From contig DATGXQ010000287.1 in the NCBI GenBank assembly GCA_035298905.1, positions 1-15,482 on the forward strand: a DNA stretch of 15,482 bases, in the 5' to 3' direction. The position numbers and the translations under genes are program-made. A model generated the notes under the pieces. It had not been told where the DNA came from, did no database searches, and worked only from the letters and a program-made list of their open reading frames with translations. Numbering within the stretch: the stretch's first letter is position 1; each line of letters opens with the position of its first letter. Below, piece by piece: positions 1-7,247 of the stretch. This DNA comes from DATGXB01 sp035298905. GTDB taxonomy: Bacteria > Cyanobacteriota > Cyanobacteriia > Cyanobacteriales > Nostocaceae.

Positions 1-1406
1 GGTTGTGGTGCGGGGGCGTTTCCTGGGTTATTTTGTGGAGATGGTTGATTTTCCGTTGCTTTGGCTTGGGGTTGTGGTTTTGGCTGTGGTGCTGCTTGAG
101 TATTTGAACTTTGATTTGGTTGGGTTTGGGTTTGGGGTTGCTGCTGTTTGGCTTGAATTTCGATGTGTTGCTGAGAAGTTATTTTAGTAGAGTTTGTTGC
201 AGCATTTTTGTTTTGTTTAAATGTTCGATTGGAGATTAATTTAGGTTGAATTACGCTGTCTTCTGGTTGCAGTTGTTTAGTTGAATTTGGATTTTTAGTT
301 GGTAATTTTGTGCTTTCTTCTATATTTTCAGGTAGTGCTTTGGCTGGAATTTTTTCTGCTGATAAGTCTTCTGATAAGAGTCTTTGAATACTGGTTTGGG
401 CTGTGGCTGATGTGGTATTATCTTGTGTCTGTTGAGTTTGTGTTTCGGCTATGAATTTAGGTTGAACTGTTCCTGTTTGTTGAATAACGTGTGTCAGTTC
501 ATGGGCTGTTAATTCATTTTGTCCGGGTGATTTTCCTGCTCCATAAAAAATATCACTGCCGTGTGTAAATGCTTGCGCTCCCAATTCTTTATTCATTTGC
601 ACGGCTGTTGTATCTGTATGCACGCGCACCTGACTGAAGTCAGAGCCAAAGCGGGACTCCATAAAGGAGCGGGTTTGATTATCTAGGGGAGTACCAGAGC
701 CTTTTTTACTGCTCAAACGACTCTCTAAGTTGGTTGTGGCTTGTTGATTTGTACTCTGACCTGATTTTTGAATTTTGCTTGTTGCTTGAGTTCTGTCGAG
801 AATATGACGCTGAACTATGGAAGGTGATTGAGTTTGGGTGATGGGCTTTTTGTGAGGAGGTTTGGGTGGTTGAGTTCTGTCGAGAATATGACGCTGGACT
901 ATGGAAAGTGGTTTTGTGTTAATTTTTGTGACTGGTTGTTCGTCTTGGCGTTGAACTGGTGGCTGGGTGACATTCATTGACATCACCTTAGCTGCCATTG
1001 TGTCGGCTTCTTGTTCGTATTTATCTCCTGGTTCACCTATGGTTAATTTGGTTTGAATGGCTGTTGGCTCATCTGTGGAGTTGAAGTTATTGCCATTTGG
1101 TTGTTCTGGGTTGCCTTGAGCAGAGAGTGTTTCTGCTGCTTCTGATTCTTGCTCTTTTTCGTCTTGTTCTGGTTCTAGTTCAGTTGTTGGTGGTGCGGTT
1201 TTTGTTTGGACAGTTGTGTTGGAAGTGGCAAAAAGTTTAGAGGTAATAGTGTCGTAAGCTTCTCTCGAATAGCTTTCTGGTTGTGCTGTTACTTCTTTTT
1301 CTTGTTCTGGCTGCGGATTATACGGCCGGGGGGCAAAGGGATTTTCTTTGGCTGGTTGATGCGCTGGACTCGAAGACGTGTTCTTTTTTAAACTTTCGTA
1401 AGCCAT
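1..1406 (-). CDS. DUF4157 (eCIS-core) domain protein, C-terminus beyond the window
   Basis: The reading frame is open from an ATG at 1406 to the left edge, giving 468 visible residues. The start has a GAGG ribosome site about six bases upstream. Residues 1-150 are Gln/Glu/Pro/Thr-rich and look disordered. Residues about 168-179 and 196-207 repeat the motif IVQRHILDRTQ. Residues about 227-312 match DUF4157: a FMESRFGxDFSxVRVHTD segment, then ELGAQAFTHGSDIFYG, then the HELTH zinc-protease-like motif at 302-306. The remainder is Gln/Pro-rich low complexity. DUF4157 is known as the eCIS core domain, found in cargo of extracellular contractile injection systems and in other polymorphic-toxin-like proteins. 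Any effector domain would lie further C-terminal and is not visible, so the actual activity is unknown. No injection-system structural gene is in the window. Family call is firm; function is not. Confidence 0.85.
   Translation of the reverse strand, partial: MAYESLKKNTSSSPAHQPAKENPFAPRPYNPQPEQEKEVTAQPESYSREAYDTITSKLFATSNTTVQTKTAPPTTELEPEQDEKEQESEAAETLSAQGNPEQPNGNNFNSTDEPTAIQTKLTIGEPGDKYEQEADTMAAKVMSMNVTQPPVQRQDEQPVTKINTKPLSIVQRHILDRTQPPKPPHKKPITQTQSPSIVQRHILDRTQATSKIQKSGQSTNQQATTNLESRLSSKKGSGTPLDNQTRSFMESRFGSDFSQVRVHTDTTAVQMNKELGAQAFTHGSDIFYGAGKSPGQNELTAHELTHVIQQTGTVQPKFIAETQTQQTQDNTTSATAQTSIQRLLSEDLSAEKIPAKALPENIEESTKLPTKNPNSTKQLQPEDSVIQPKLISNRTFKQNKNAATNSTKITSQQHIEIQAKQQQPQTQTQPNQSSNTQAAPQPKPQPQAKATENQPSPQNNPGNAPAPQ
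786..906 (-). repeat. Two 37-bp direct repeats inside the DUF4157 gene
   Basis: Bases 786-822 and 870-906 are identical except for one base, in the same reading phase (84-bp offset). Both encode SIVQRHILDRTQ. This points to a recent internal duplication of a short linear motif ahead of the DUF4157 domain. Confidence 0.85.
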
Positions 1407-1775
1407 GCCCCGCCTCACTTTTTCTTTAGTCAGAGAATGTTTCGATACTTGAGTTTATACTTAACTTACTATACACTGCTCTCAACATATAAGGAGATAT
1501 GTGTAAACATCTTAATAAAATCTGCGAGAATTAATAAGCAACTAAGATGTTGTCTACCTTACCCTGCTTAATACTGACTTATAGCAATTCAAAATTCAAA
1601 AAGCTAGATGTAATCTAGGCTTCAGGGTTTGAATATGTTGCTTAATTTTGGAGAATTGGTACTAAATTTAATATATGTATAATTTACTCCAAGTATACCT
1701 TCTCTTTTTTTGGGGATAGCGATCGCCTACAACGAATGCTCCTTGGAGGTTGTATTCGGCTAGTAAATTTATACA
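1407..1775. other. Intergenic spacer between the DUF4157 gene and tonB
   Basis: This 369-bp AT-rich stretch has no convincing gene. It holds a HIP1 octamer at 1719-1726 and a short CTCC-TT-GGAG inverted repeat near 1740. It must contain the promoter of the minus-strand DUF4157 gene, but I could not choose one convincingly. No clear terminator for tonB was found. Confidence 0.5.
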
Positions 1776-3506
1776 TTAATTAGATGGCTCAGAGGGAGTT
1801 GCTACTGGCATTTCCCGTCTTCTGCGTCTTCCTGTACTCGTAGAACTACTAGAATTATTAGTATTAGTAGATGCAGCTTGATTAAAGTCTTGGCGTTTTC
1901 TTCTTCTACTGACTCTAGAGGATGCAGAAGCAGAGGAAGTGTTATCAGCTACTAATTCTCTTCTTCTTCTCCTAGTAACTGTTGGCCTTTCTCTTCTGGC
2001 TGTTACTTGTTCTGAGGGTGCGGCGGCTATCTCTCGGCGACGGCGTAATCTTCTGGTTTCTCCTGTTGGTTCACTTATCTCCCGGCGACGGCGTAATCTT
2101 CTGGTTTCTCCTGTTGACTCTCTAGTTATATTCTCGCTAGTGGAGGCGATTAACCTTCTTCTGCGTCTGGGAGTTTCTGCTGTAGAGTTATTTGCTTCAG
2201 ATGTTCTTTGTCTTCTGCGTTCTTGCAGTTGGCGATCGCTATCGGACCCTTTTATGACGTATTCAGTGGCGATCGCTACTCCACTCCTGCCACTAGAACT
2301 AGGTTTAAGTTTCCAATTTCGCGCCCGTTCTAAGTGTTCTGCGTCTAATCTATCATTACCACTGGATCTGAGCAAGCGTACGTTCGTAACATTTCCTTGA
2401 TTATCTGTGTCAACTGCTACATCTACTCTTCCTTCTAGTTTGCGTTTTCTCGCCCATTCCGGATAGTTGGTATTACATTCTCGACAAGCAGCACGACCAT
2501 CACCACCACCAGATGAGTTACGTCTGTTACTACCCAAGTCGCTTTCGGTTTTGGGAGTTGTGGGTGCAGCTGCAACTATAGGATTATTGTTTTGTTGGTT
2601 GCTACTATTGCCGTTACCGGAACTATTACCATCACCAGAACCATTGCCATTACCAGAACCATTGCCATTACCAGAACCACTGCCATTACCAGAACCACTG
2701 CCGCTACCGGAACCACTGCCATTACCAGAACCATTACCACTGCTGGAAACACTGCCATTACCACCAGAGCTAGAATTATTCCCACTAGCTATTGTTCCCC
2801 CGATACTTCTGATTCCTGATACTAATTTGCTGACATCAATGTCTTTTGGAATGGAAGATATTGGTGCAGAGGATGTTGGTGCAGAGGATATTTGTGTAGA
2901 AGATGCCGGTGCTGAAGAGGTGGGTGTAGATTTTTCCTCTATACCATCTCTAGAAGTAGAAAGATTTTGTTCTGGACTGGCTTTTTCTGAACTGGCTTTT
3001 TCTGGACTGGCTTTTTCTGGAGTTTGGCGTTCTGGCGTGTCAGTCGATACCGCTTTTTGTGGTATTTTTGCTGCTAAAGATTGTAGGGGCTTGAGTGGTT
3101 GAATTTTTGTAATGCTAGTAACAATATTTTGGCGGGGCTGATTTTCTCTAACTGGGGTTTCGGGGGTTTGCGACTGAATAGCAATATCTCCACCACCTCC
3201 ACCACCAGAATTACTGTCTGATGCGGTCAGGATCTGAGAATTATCATCAAGTTCTGTTTCTGGGAGAGTCTTTTTGTCTTCTTCTTTTGGAGTCTCTACG
3301 AAAGTAAGTTCTACTGGTTTCTCCTCAATTTCTGGTGCTTTGGAGAGTGAATAATAGCCAACACCAGAGGCAAGTAACCCAATATGCACAGCCAGCGAGC
3401 CTATCAAATTATAAACTATATAGTTTCTGAGTGTTTTTAATTCTCTCTCTCGCTGCTCTAAAGCAATATTGGAAAGACTCATACTTTTATTGCTAGGTAT
3501 TTTCAT
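1776..3506 (-). CDS. tonB: TonB-family energy transducer with Arg-rich C-terminal extension
   Basis: TonB links the ExbB-ExbD proton channel to outer-membrane receptors. The frame extends to a TTG at 3539, but ATG 3506 has a GGAAG ribosome site (short, three-base spacing); ATG 3482 is also possible and starts at MSLSNIALEQRE, which resembles other cyanobacterial TonB starts as I recall them. Numbered from 3506 (576 aa): one membrane anchor at about 28-55 (YNLIGSLAVHIGLLASGVGY), an acidic then Ser/Pro/Lys-rich periplasmic linker, a Gly/Ser/Asn repeat at about 242-305, and a TonB C-terminal fold at about 336-420 (YPEWARKRKLEGRVDVAVD ... GNVTNVRLLRSSG). Unusually, about 155 residues follow the fold, with six clusters of four to five arginines. 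It is divergent from exbB-exbD. TonB call is strong; whether it serves iron uptake or an envelope role is inferred from neighbours. Confidence 0.88.
   Translation of the reverse strand: MKIPSNKSMSLSNIALEQRERELKTLRNYIVYNLIGSLAVHIGLLASGVGYYSLSKAPEIEEKPVELTFVETPKEEDKKTLPETELDDNSQILTASDSNSGGGGGGDIAIQSQTPETPVRENQPRQNIVTSITKIQPLKPLQSLAAKIPQKAVSTDTPERQTPEKASPEKASSEKASPEQNLSTSRDGIEEKSTPTSSAPASSTQISSAPTSSAPISSIPKDIDVSKLVSGIRSIGGTIASGNNSSSGGNGSVSSSGNGSGNGSGSGSGSGSGNGSGSGNGNGSGNGNGSGDGNSSGNGNSSNQQNNNPIVAAAPTTPKTESDLGSNRRNSSGGGDGRAACRECNTNYPEWARKRKLEGRVDVAVDTDNQGNVTNVRLLRSSGNDRLDAEHLERARNWKLKPSSSGRSGVAIATEYVIKGSDSDRQLQERRRQRTSEANNSTAETPRRRRRLIASTSENITRESTGETRRLRRRREISEPTGETRRLRRRREIAAAPSEQVTARRERPTVTRRRRRELVADNTSSASASSRVSRRRKRQDFNQAASTNTNNSSSSTSTGRRRRREMPVATPSEPSN
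2029..2116 (-). repeat. 48-bp tandem repeat in the tonB tail
   Basis: Bases 2029-2068 and 2077-2116 are 40-bp copies with one mismatch, 48 bp apart. Each encodes TGETRRLRRRREI. Other Arg clusters in the tail (PRRRRRLIA, VTRRRRRELVA, TGRRRRREMPVA) look like older, diverged copies of the same unit. Confidence 0.85.
2605..2760 (-). repeat. Degenerate 18-bp tandem repeat coding Gly/Ser/Asn in tonB
   Basis: The plus strand repeats variants of CCATTACCAGAACCATTG about eight times. On the coding strand this gives alternating Gly with Ser or Asn (GSGNGN-like). Since 18 bp is a multiple of three, copy-number change would alter linker length without shifting the frame. Confidence 0.8.
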
Positions 3507-3571
3507 TAACTTCCAAAGAGTACCAGGAATTAGATGCAATTGTCAATCAAGAAATCAAGACATTTAGTTAC

Positions 3572-3599
3572 TTAATATGAAGTGATAATTTTGGTGCAA
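3572..3599 (-). promoter_or_regulatory. Possible tonB promoter
   Basis: On the minus strand, TTGCAC (3599-3594) is followed after 16 bases by TATTAA (3577-3572), about 66 bases before the ATG at 3506. The match to a sigma-70-type promoter is modest and such motifs are common in AT-rich DNA. Confidence 0.3.
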
Positions 3600-3681
3600 G
3601 GTTGAGAAATGTCTATAAAATAAGGCTTTAAGCGATATTCCATCTGAGATGGGAGTAAATATTTTACTGGCAACTCCTGAA

Positions 3682-3715
3682 AATGATTGACATAGATTCT
3701 CATTTGCTCTAATTT
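3682..3715 (+). promoter_or_regulatory. exbB promoter overlapped by a Fur-like site
   Basis: A perfect TTGACA (3687-3692) is followed after 17 bases by TAATTT (3710-3715). Transcription would start near 3722, about 70 bases before exbB. An interrupted inverted repeat AATGA (3682-3686) / TCATT (3700-3704) overlaps the -35 and spacer and contains ATTCTCATT, whose complement AATGAGAAT resembles half of a Fur box. The promoter is well matched; Fur binding is inferred. Confidence 0.55.
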
Positions 3716-3723
3716 GAACTGAG

Positions 3724-3737
3724 AACTGATATCAGTT
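3724..3737. promoter_or_regulatory. 14-bp perfect palindrome, candidate operator of exbBD
   Basis: AACTGATATCAGTT is its own reverse complement. It lies just downstream of the predicted start of transcription and 52 bases before the exbB ATG, a common place for a repressor site. The protein that might bind it is unknown. Confidence 0.4.
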
Positions 3738-3789
3738 ATGCTAGTTAAGCTAATCAAGCAATTCAACTTATAGACTTGAGAAACCCAAC

Positions 3790-4443
3790 ATGGATATTGG
3801 AAAGCTGTTTGCAGCAGGTGGTATTGTCATGTGGCCACTGCTGGGATTTTCTGTTTTAACAATGGCGCTCGTTGGTGAGAGGGTAAGTTTTTGGGTTAAA
3901 GTTCATCAAAGTCAGCCAAAGGTCATACGAGAGATATTAAATCTTTATCGTCTGGACAATGTGGTTAGTGCCATTGAGACAGCACGCAAGAATGCAGATT
4001 TACCAATGGTGCGGATTTTTTTAGCGGCTTTGGAGTTAGAAGAACCAACTCCAGAAGAATTTCGCTTGGCTTTGGAGAGTGAAGCACAGGCAGAAATACC
4101 TTTACTCAAACGCTTTACAGTATTCTTTGACACAGTTGTTACTCTAGCACCCCTGTTAGGTTTGCTGGGAACGGTATTAGGATTGATTACTTCTTTTGCT
4201 TCGCTAAATGTTGGTGATTTGGGTGGAACAAAAGCAGGAAATGTCAGCAGTGGTATTAGTGAGGCGCTAGTATCTACAGCAACGGGGTTAATTGTAGCCA
4301 TTCCCACGTTATTTTTTGCTAATACGTTTCGGGGAGTATACCAAAGACAAATAGCGTTAATTCAAGAGTATGGTGGTGAATTAGAATTACTATACCGCCG
4401 TCGCTATGAACGAGGAGAAAAGACTTATGCGCCTACAAGATGA
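3790..4443 (+). CDS. exbB: ExbB/MotA/TolQ-family proton channel protein
   Basis: This 217-residue protein forms the inner-membrane proton channel that, with ExbD, energises TonB. There is a first membrane segment at about 8-30 (GGIVMWPLLGFSVLTMAL), a cytoplasmic region with the family-typical ALELEEPTPEEFRLALESEAQAE, and two C-terminal membrane segments: about 118-145 (TLAPLLGLLGTVLGLITSF) and 160-185 (SEALVSTATGLIVAIPTLFF). The TLAPLLGLLGTVxG and EALxxTAxGLxVAIP motifs are the MotA/TolQ/ExbB signature. Length is normal. It begins the plus-strand operon, diverges from tonB across 283 bp, and overlaps exbD. The presence of tonB beside it argues for ExbB rather than TolQ. Confidence 0.93.
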   Translation: MDIGKLFAAGGIVMWPLLGFSVLTMALVGERVSFWVKVHQSQPKVIREILNLYRLDNVVSAIETARKNADLPMVRIFLAALELEEPTPEEFRLALESEAQAEIPLLKRFTVFFDTVVTLAPLLGLLGTVLGLITSFASLNVGDLGGTKAGNVSSGISEALVSTATGLIVAIPTLFFANTFRGVYQRQIALIQEYGGELELLYRRRYERGEKTYAPTR

Positions 4444-4825
4444 GCCGGATATACCACCACAAATTAATGTTACGCCGTTGATTGATGTAACATTTTCCAT
4501 TTTGACATTTTTTATCATGTCTTCACTGTTTTTATCTCGTTCTCAAGGATTACCAGTTAATTTACCGAAAGCTGCTTCAGCACAAGCAGACAAACCAGCA
4601 CAGGTGACTGTGACGATTAACAGTTCTGGAGAGATGTTTCTGAATAAGGAAGTTGTGAGTTTAGAACAGATAGAAACAAAGGTCAGAGAAAAGATTCAAC
4701 CTCAACAACAGTTAGTAGTAGTGCTAAATGCAGATGAGTCAGTGAATCACGGTAAAGTGGTGGCTGTGATGGATCAGGTGCGACGGGTAGAAGGGGCAAA
4801 ATTAGCGATCGCCACTCGCAAGTAA
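4427..4825 (+). CDS. exbD: ExbD/TolR-family biopolymer transport protein
   Basis: ExbD partners ExbB and TonB. The protein has a short cytoplasmic N-terminus, one membrane helix at about 17-37 (PLIDVTFSILTFFIMSSLFL) carrying the conserved protonatable Asp20 in PLIDVTF, and a periplasmic domain that ends with the usual ADESVNHGKVVAVMDQVRRVEGAKLAIAT pattern seen in parts. I chose ATG 4427 because GAGGAG at 4412-4417 sits nine bases upstream and the resulting N-terminus is typical; an in-frame ATG at 4406 would add seven residues. Either start overlaps the exbB end, so translation is probably coupled. The gene ends 17 bases before the permease gene. Confidence 0.92.
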   Translation: MRLQDEPDIPPQINVTPLIDVTFSILTFFIMSSLFLSRSQGLPVNLPKAASAQADKPAQVTVTINSSGEMFLNKEVVSLEQIETKVREKIQPQQQLVVVLNADESVNHGKVVAVMDQVRRVEGAKLAIATRK

Positions 4826-4842
4826 AAGGCAAAATAATTGTG

Positions 4843-5838
4843 ATGAAGTCATTAACTAAACCCATATTTGGTTTAGGTGCTGGTGCTTTAATTCTACTGG
4901 GTTGTTTATTGGTCAGTGTGGTTTATGGTACAGCAGATATTCCCTGGTCAACTATTTATCAATCTTTTATAGCCTTTGATGGTTCTAGGGAACATCTAAT
5001 TATTCAATCTGTCAGATTACCGCGATCGCTACTGGCAATTTTAGTGGGTGCGGCTGTTGCTGTATCAGGTGCATTGATGCAAGGTGTCACCCGTAACCCC
5101 CTAGCTGACCCGACTATTTTAGGTATTAATGCTGGTGCGGCTTTTGCAGTTGTCGTGGCTATATTTCAATTTGGCGCTTCTACACCAAATGTCTATATTT
5201 GGTTTGCGTTTGCGGGTGCGGGTGTAACGGCTGTTAGCGTCTACTTGTTAGCGGCTTTGGGTGCGGGTGGTTTGACTCCCCTCAACTTAACAATTTCAGG
5301 TGCAGCTATAGCCAGTTTATTATCATCCCTGACCACAGCTATTTTAATAGTGAGCGATCGGACTTTAGAAGAAATTCGCTTTTGGTTAGCCGGTTCTTTA
5401 GCTGGCCGTGATGGGGCTATCATCGTACAAATTTTACCATATATGTGCCTGGGGATGATTTTGGCATTAGTTATTGCTCAAAAAATCACTATTCTCAGTT
5501 TAGGTGAAGATGTTGCCCAAAGCTTAGGCCAAGATACATTGTGGGTAAAACTAACTGCTGCTCTGAGCATTTTACTATTAACTGGTAGTGCCGTAGCGGT
5601 GGCTGGAGCTATTGGTTTTCTCGGCTTAATTATTCCCCACATTGTCCGTTTTTTAGTAGGGCTAAACTATCAATTGATTATTCCTTATAGTGCTGTTTTA
5701 GGAGCAATCATACTTTTAATTGCTGATACAACTTCTAGAGTCATTGTTCAACCGCAAGAGATACCTGTAGGAATTATGACGGCTTTCATCGGTGCGCCTT
5801 TCTTCATTTATTTAGCCAAAACTAGGATGAAAAAATGA
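4843..5838 (+). CDS. FecCD-family iron-siderophore ABC permease, first subunit
   Basis: This is a 331-residue integral membrane protein of the FecCD/BtuC family, which forms the inner-membrane channel for ferric siderophores, haem or cobalamin. The family core is clear: LPRSLLAILVGAAVAVSGALMQG followed by TRNPLADPTILGINAGAA at about residues 62-105, and near the end GAIGFLGLIIPHIVRFLVG. It is very hydrophobic, with about nine to ten helices, and of usual length. ATG 4843 is preceded in frame by GTG 4840; AAAAGG at 4824-4829 could serve either. It lies 17 bases after exbD and overlaps the next permease by four bases (ATGA), so the two subunits are probably made together as a heterodimer. A siderophore substrate is inferred from the NRPS nearby. 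Confidence 0.92.
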   Translation: MKSLTKPIFGLGAGALILLGCLLVSVVYGTADIPWSTIYQSFIAFDGSREHLIIQSVRLPRSLLAILVGAAVAVSGALMQGVTRNPLADPTILGINAGAAFAVVVAIFQFGASTPNVYIWFAFAGAGVTAVSVYLLAALGAGGLTPLNLTISGAAIASLLSSLTTAILIVSDRTLEEIRFWLAGSLAGRDGAIIVQILPYMCLGMILALVIAQKITILSLGEDVAQSLGQDTLWVKLTAALSILLLTGSAVAVAGAIGFLGLIIPHIVRFLVGLNYQLIIPYSAVLGAIILLIADTTSRVIVQPQEIPVGIMTAFIGAPFFIYLAKTRMKK

Positions 5839-6881
5839 AGAATAATTTCTATATCTTTCGTAATTCTAAACTCGGCGTTTCTTTGCGGATTAATCAGCAA
5901 AGTTTATTAATTTTCTGCATCTTGACAATCATCACCTTCTTAGCAATGGTGGTTAACATCTCCTATGGTGAATATCCAATTCCTATACTTGCTGCTATTC
6001 AAACCTTGCTAGGAATAGATACAGGTAATTTCGATTATGGTTTTGTAATCTATAACCTGCGGCTACCCAGAACATTGGTCGCTAGTTGTGTGGGTATGGC
6101 TCTAGCAATTTCTGGGACAATCTTACAAGGGATTACCCGTAATCCTTTAGCAGATGCGAGTGTAATTGGTGTTAATGCTGGTGCTGGTTTAGCTGCTGTT
6201 AGTGTAATTATATTGTTACCTAGTTTACCACTTGGAGTTTTACCTTTATCTGCTTTTGTTGGTGCTTTCGCATCGGCATTATTAATTTATTTACTAGCAT
6301 TTGATCGGGGAACTCATCCGGTTCGCTTAATTTTAATAGGAGTAGGAATAGCAGCAGCAGTAAAAGCAGTAACTAATCTTCTCATTACCTTTGGAGAAAT
6401 TTATGATGTAAGTCAAGCCTTAGTTTGGTTAGCGGGTAGTGTTAATGGTAGAACTTGGGAGCAGTTCTTCTATTTATTACCTTGGTTGATAGTATTTATT
6501 CCTTTAGCTTTCATCAATTCTACTCAACTAAATGCTTTAGCTTTGGGGGATGATATAGCTAAGAATTTAGGAATAAAGATAGAGTTACAACGCAGTTGGT
6601 TATTGTTAATTAGTTCAGCATTAGCCGGTGCAGCAGTAGCTACGGCTGGAGATGTTAGTTTTATTGGTTTAATTGCTCCCCACATTGCTCGACAATTAAC
6701 TAATGATAGTTATGAAGGATTGTTACCAATTACAGCTATAATTGGTGCAATACTGATAGTAATATCAGATTTTTTGGGTAGAGTTTTATTTGCACCCCTT
6801 GAAATTCCTTGTGGTGTGATTACGGCAATTATTGGCGCACCTTATTTTATTTTTTTATTGATTAAAAATCGGAAAAAATGA
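5835..6881 (+). CDS. FecCD-family iron-siderophore ABC permease, second subunit
   Basis: The start codon overlaps the stop of the previous permease in ATGA, a classic coupling arrangement. The 348-residue protein carries the same family core (LPRTLVASCVGMALAISG, then TRNPLADASVIGVNAGAG) and the C-terminal GDVSFIGLIAPHIARQL motif. It is the paralogous partner of the first subunit, as FecC is to FecD or FepD to FepG. Its first 25 residues are polar, with a first helix beginning near LLIFCILTIITFLAMV. After the stop the operon meets a 366-bp spacer, so its ATPase is encoded separately. No periplasmic binding protein gene lies between or beside the permeases in the window. Confidence 0.92.
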   Translation: MKNNFYIFRNSKLGVSLRINQQSLLIFCILTIITFLAMVVNISYGEYPIPILAAIQTLLGIDTGNFDYGFVIYNLRLPRTLVASCVGMALAISGTILQGITRNPLADASVIGVNAGAGLAAVSVIILLPSLPLGVLPLSAFVGAFASALLIYLLAFDRGTHPVRLILIGVGIAAAVKAVTNLLITFGEIYDVSQALVWLAGSVNGRTWEQFFYLLPWLIVFIPLAFINSTQLNALALGDDIAKNLGIKIELQRSWLLLISSALAGAAVATAGDVSFIGLIAPHIARQLTNDSYEGLLPITAIIGAILIVISDFLGRVLFAPLEIPCGVITAIIGAPYFIFLLIKNRKK

Positions 6882-7247
6882 TAAAAATTAAAAATTAAAA
6901 ATAGGGAATGTAGAATTTTATGAGAGTTTAGTGGTTGATATTTGTAACTTTATTTTAGTGAATGGGTATGAAATATCTAAAAACATGGATACAGATACAG
7001 AAGGTTGCAAGTGAGTGAGGTACGAACTGAAAATCAAAACTCAGACAGCCAAAGGCTTTCACTCCTGACACTTCAATTTTGGATTTGGAATTGTGGATTT
7101 TAGTTGATCAATCTGAAATTTAAAGTCTGAAAATCTTCTAATTCCTCAGTCCGTTAAATCCAAAATCTAAAATCAAAAATTCTCCTGACTCCTGACTCCT
7201 GACTCCTGAATTCTTACGATATTTTGACTATTCAATATAGCGGATGA
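6882..7247. other. Repeat-bearing spacer between permease and ATPase genes
   Basis: No gene is supported here. It begins with AT-rich AAAAATT iterations (about 6884-6903), contains an isolated CTCCTGA at 7062-7068, an inverted 11-mer (ATTTTGGATTT at 7076-7086, complement AAATCCAAAAT at 7156-7166), and a four-copy CTCCTGA array at 7182-7209. Such short repeats typically accumulate between genes in Nostoc-type genomes. A promoter for the ATPase should lie near its right end, but I cannot point to a good one. Confidence 0.55.
7182..7209. repeat. STRR-type heptamer array, four copies of CTCCTGA
   Basis: Four perfect head-to-tail CTCCTGA units occupy 7182-7209, with a single further copy at 7062-7068. 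Short tandemly repeated repetitive heptamers are a known feature of heterocystous cyanobacteria. Confidence 0.85.

Noticed and set aside
1491..1534. AAGGAG followed by ATG and an 11-codon frame (plus strand)
   Set aside because: Only two bases separate the ribosome site from the ATG, and the peptide has no recognisable feature.
1939..3102. Long plus-strand open frames opposite tonB, rich in Leu/Pro/Glu repeats
   Set aside because: They are mirror images of the repeat and Arg/Ser codons of tonB; the minus-strand frame has a membrane anchor and the TonB fold.
3572..3766. A 64-codon minus-strand open frame in the tonB-exbB spacer
   Set aside because: No ribosome site, no recognisable motif, and it covers the best promoter and the palindrome; most likely chance.
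3790..4825. TolQ/TolR or MotA-type assignment for the ExbB/ExbD pair
   Set aside because: Families are close, but adjacency to tonB and FecCD permeases favours ExbB/ExbD.
7182..7209. Tandem CTCCTGA units as a possible CRISPR
   Set aside because: Seven-base units with no spacers; this is an STRR, and no cas gene is present.
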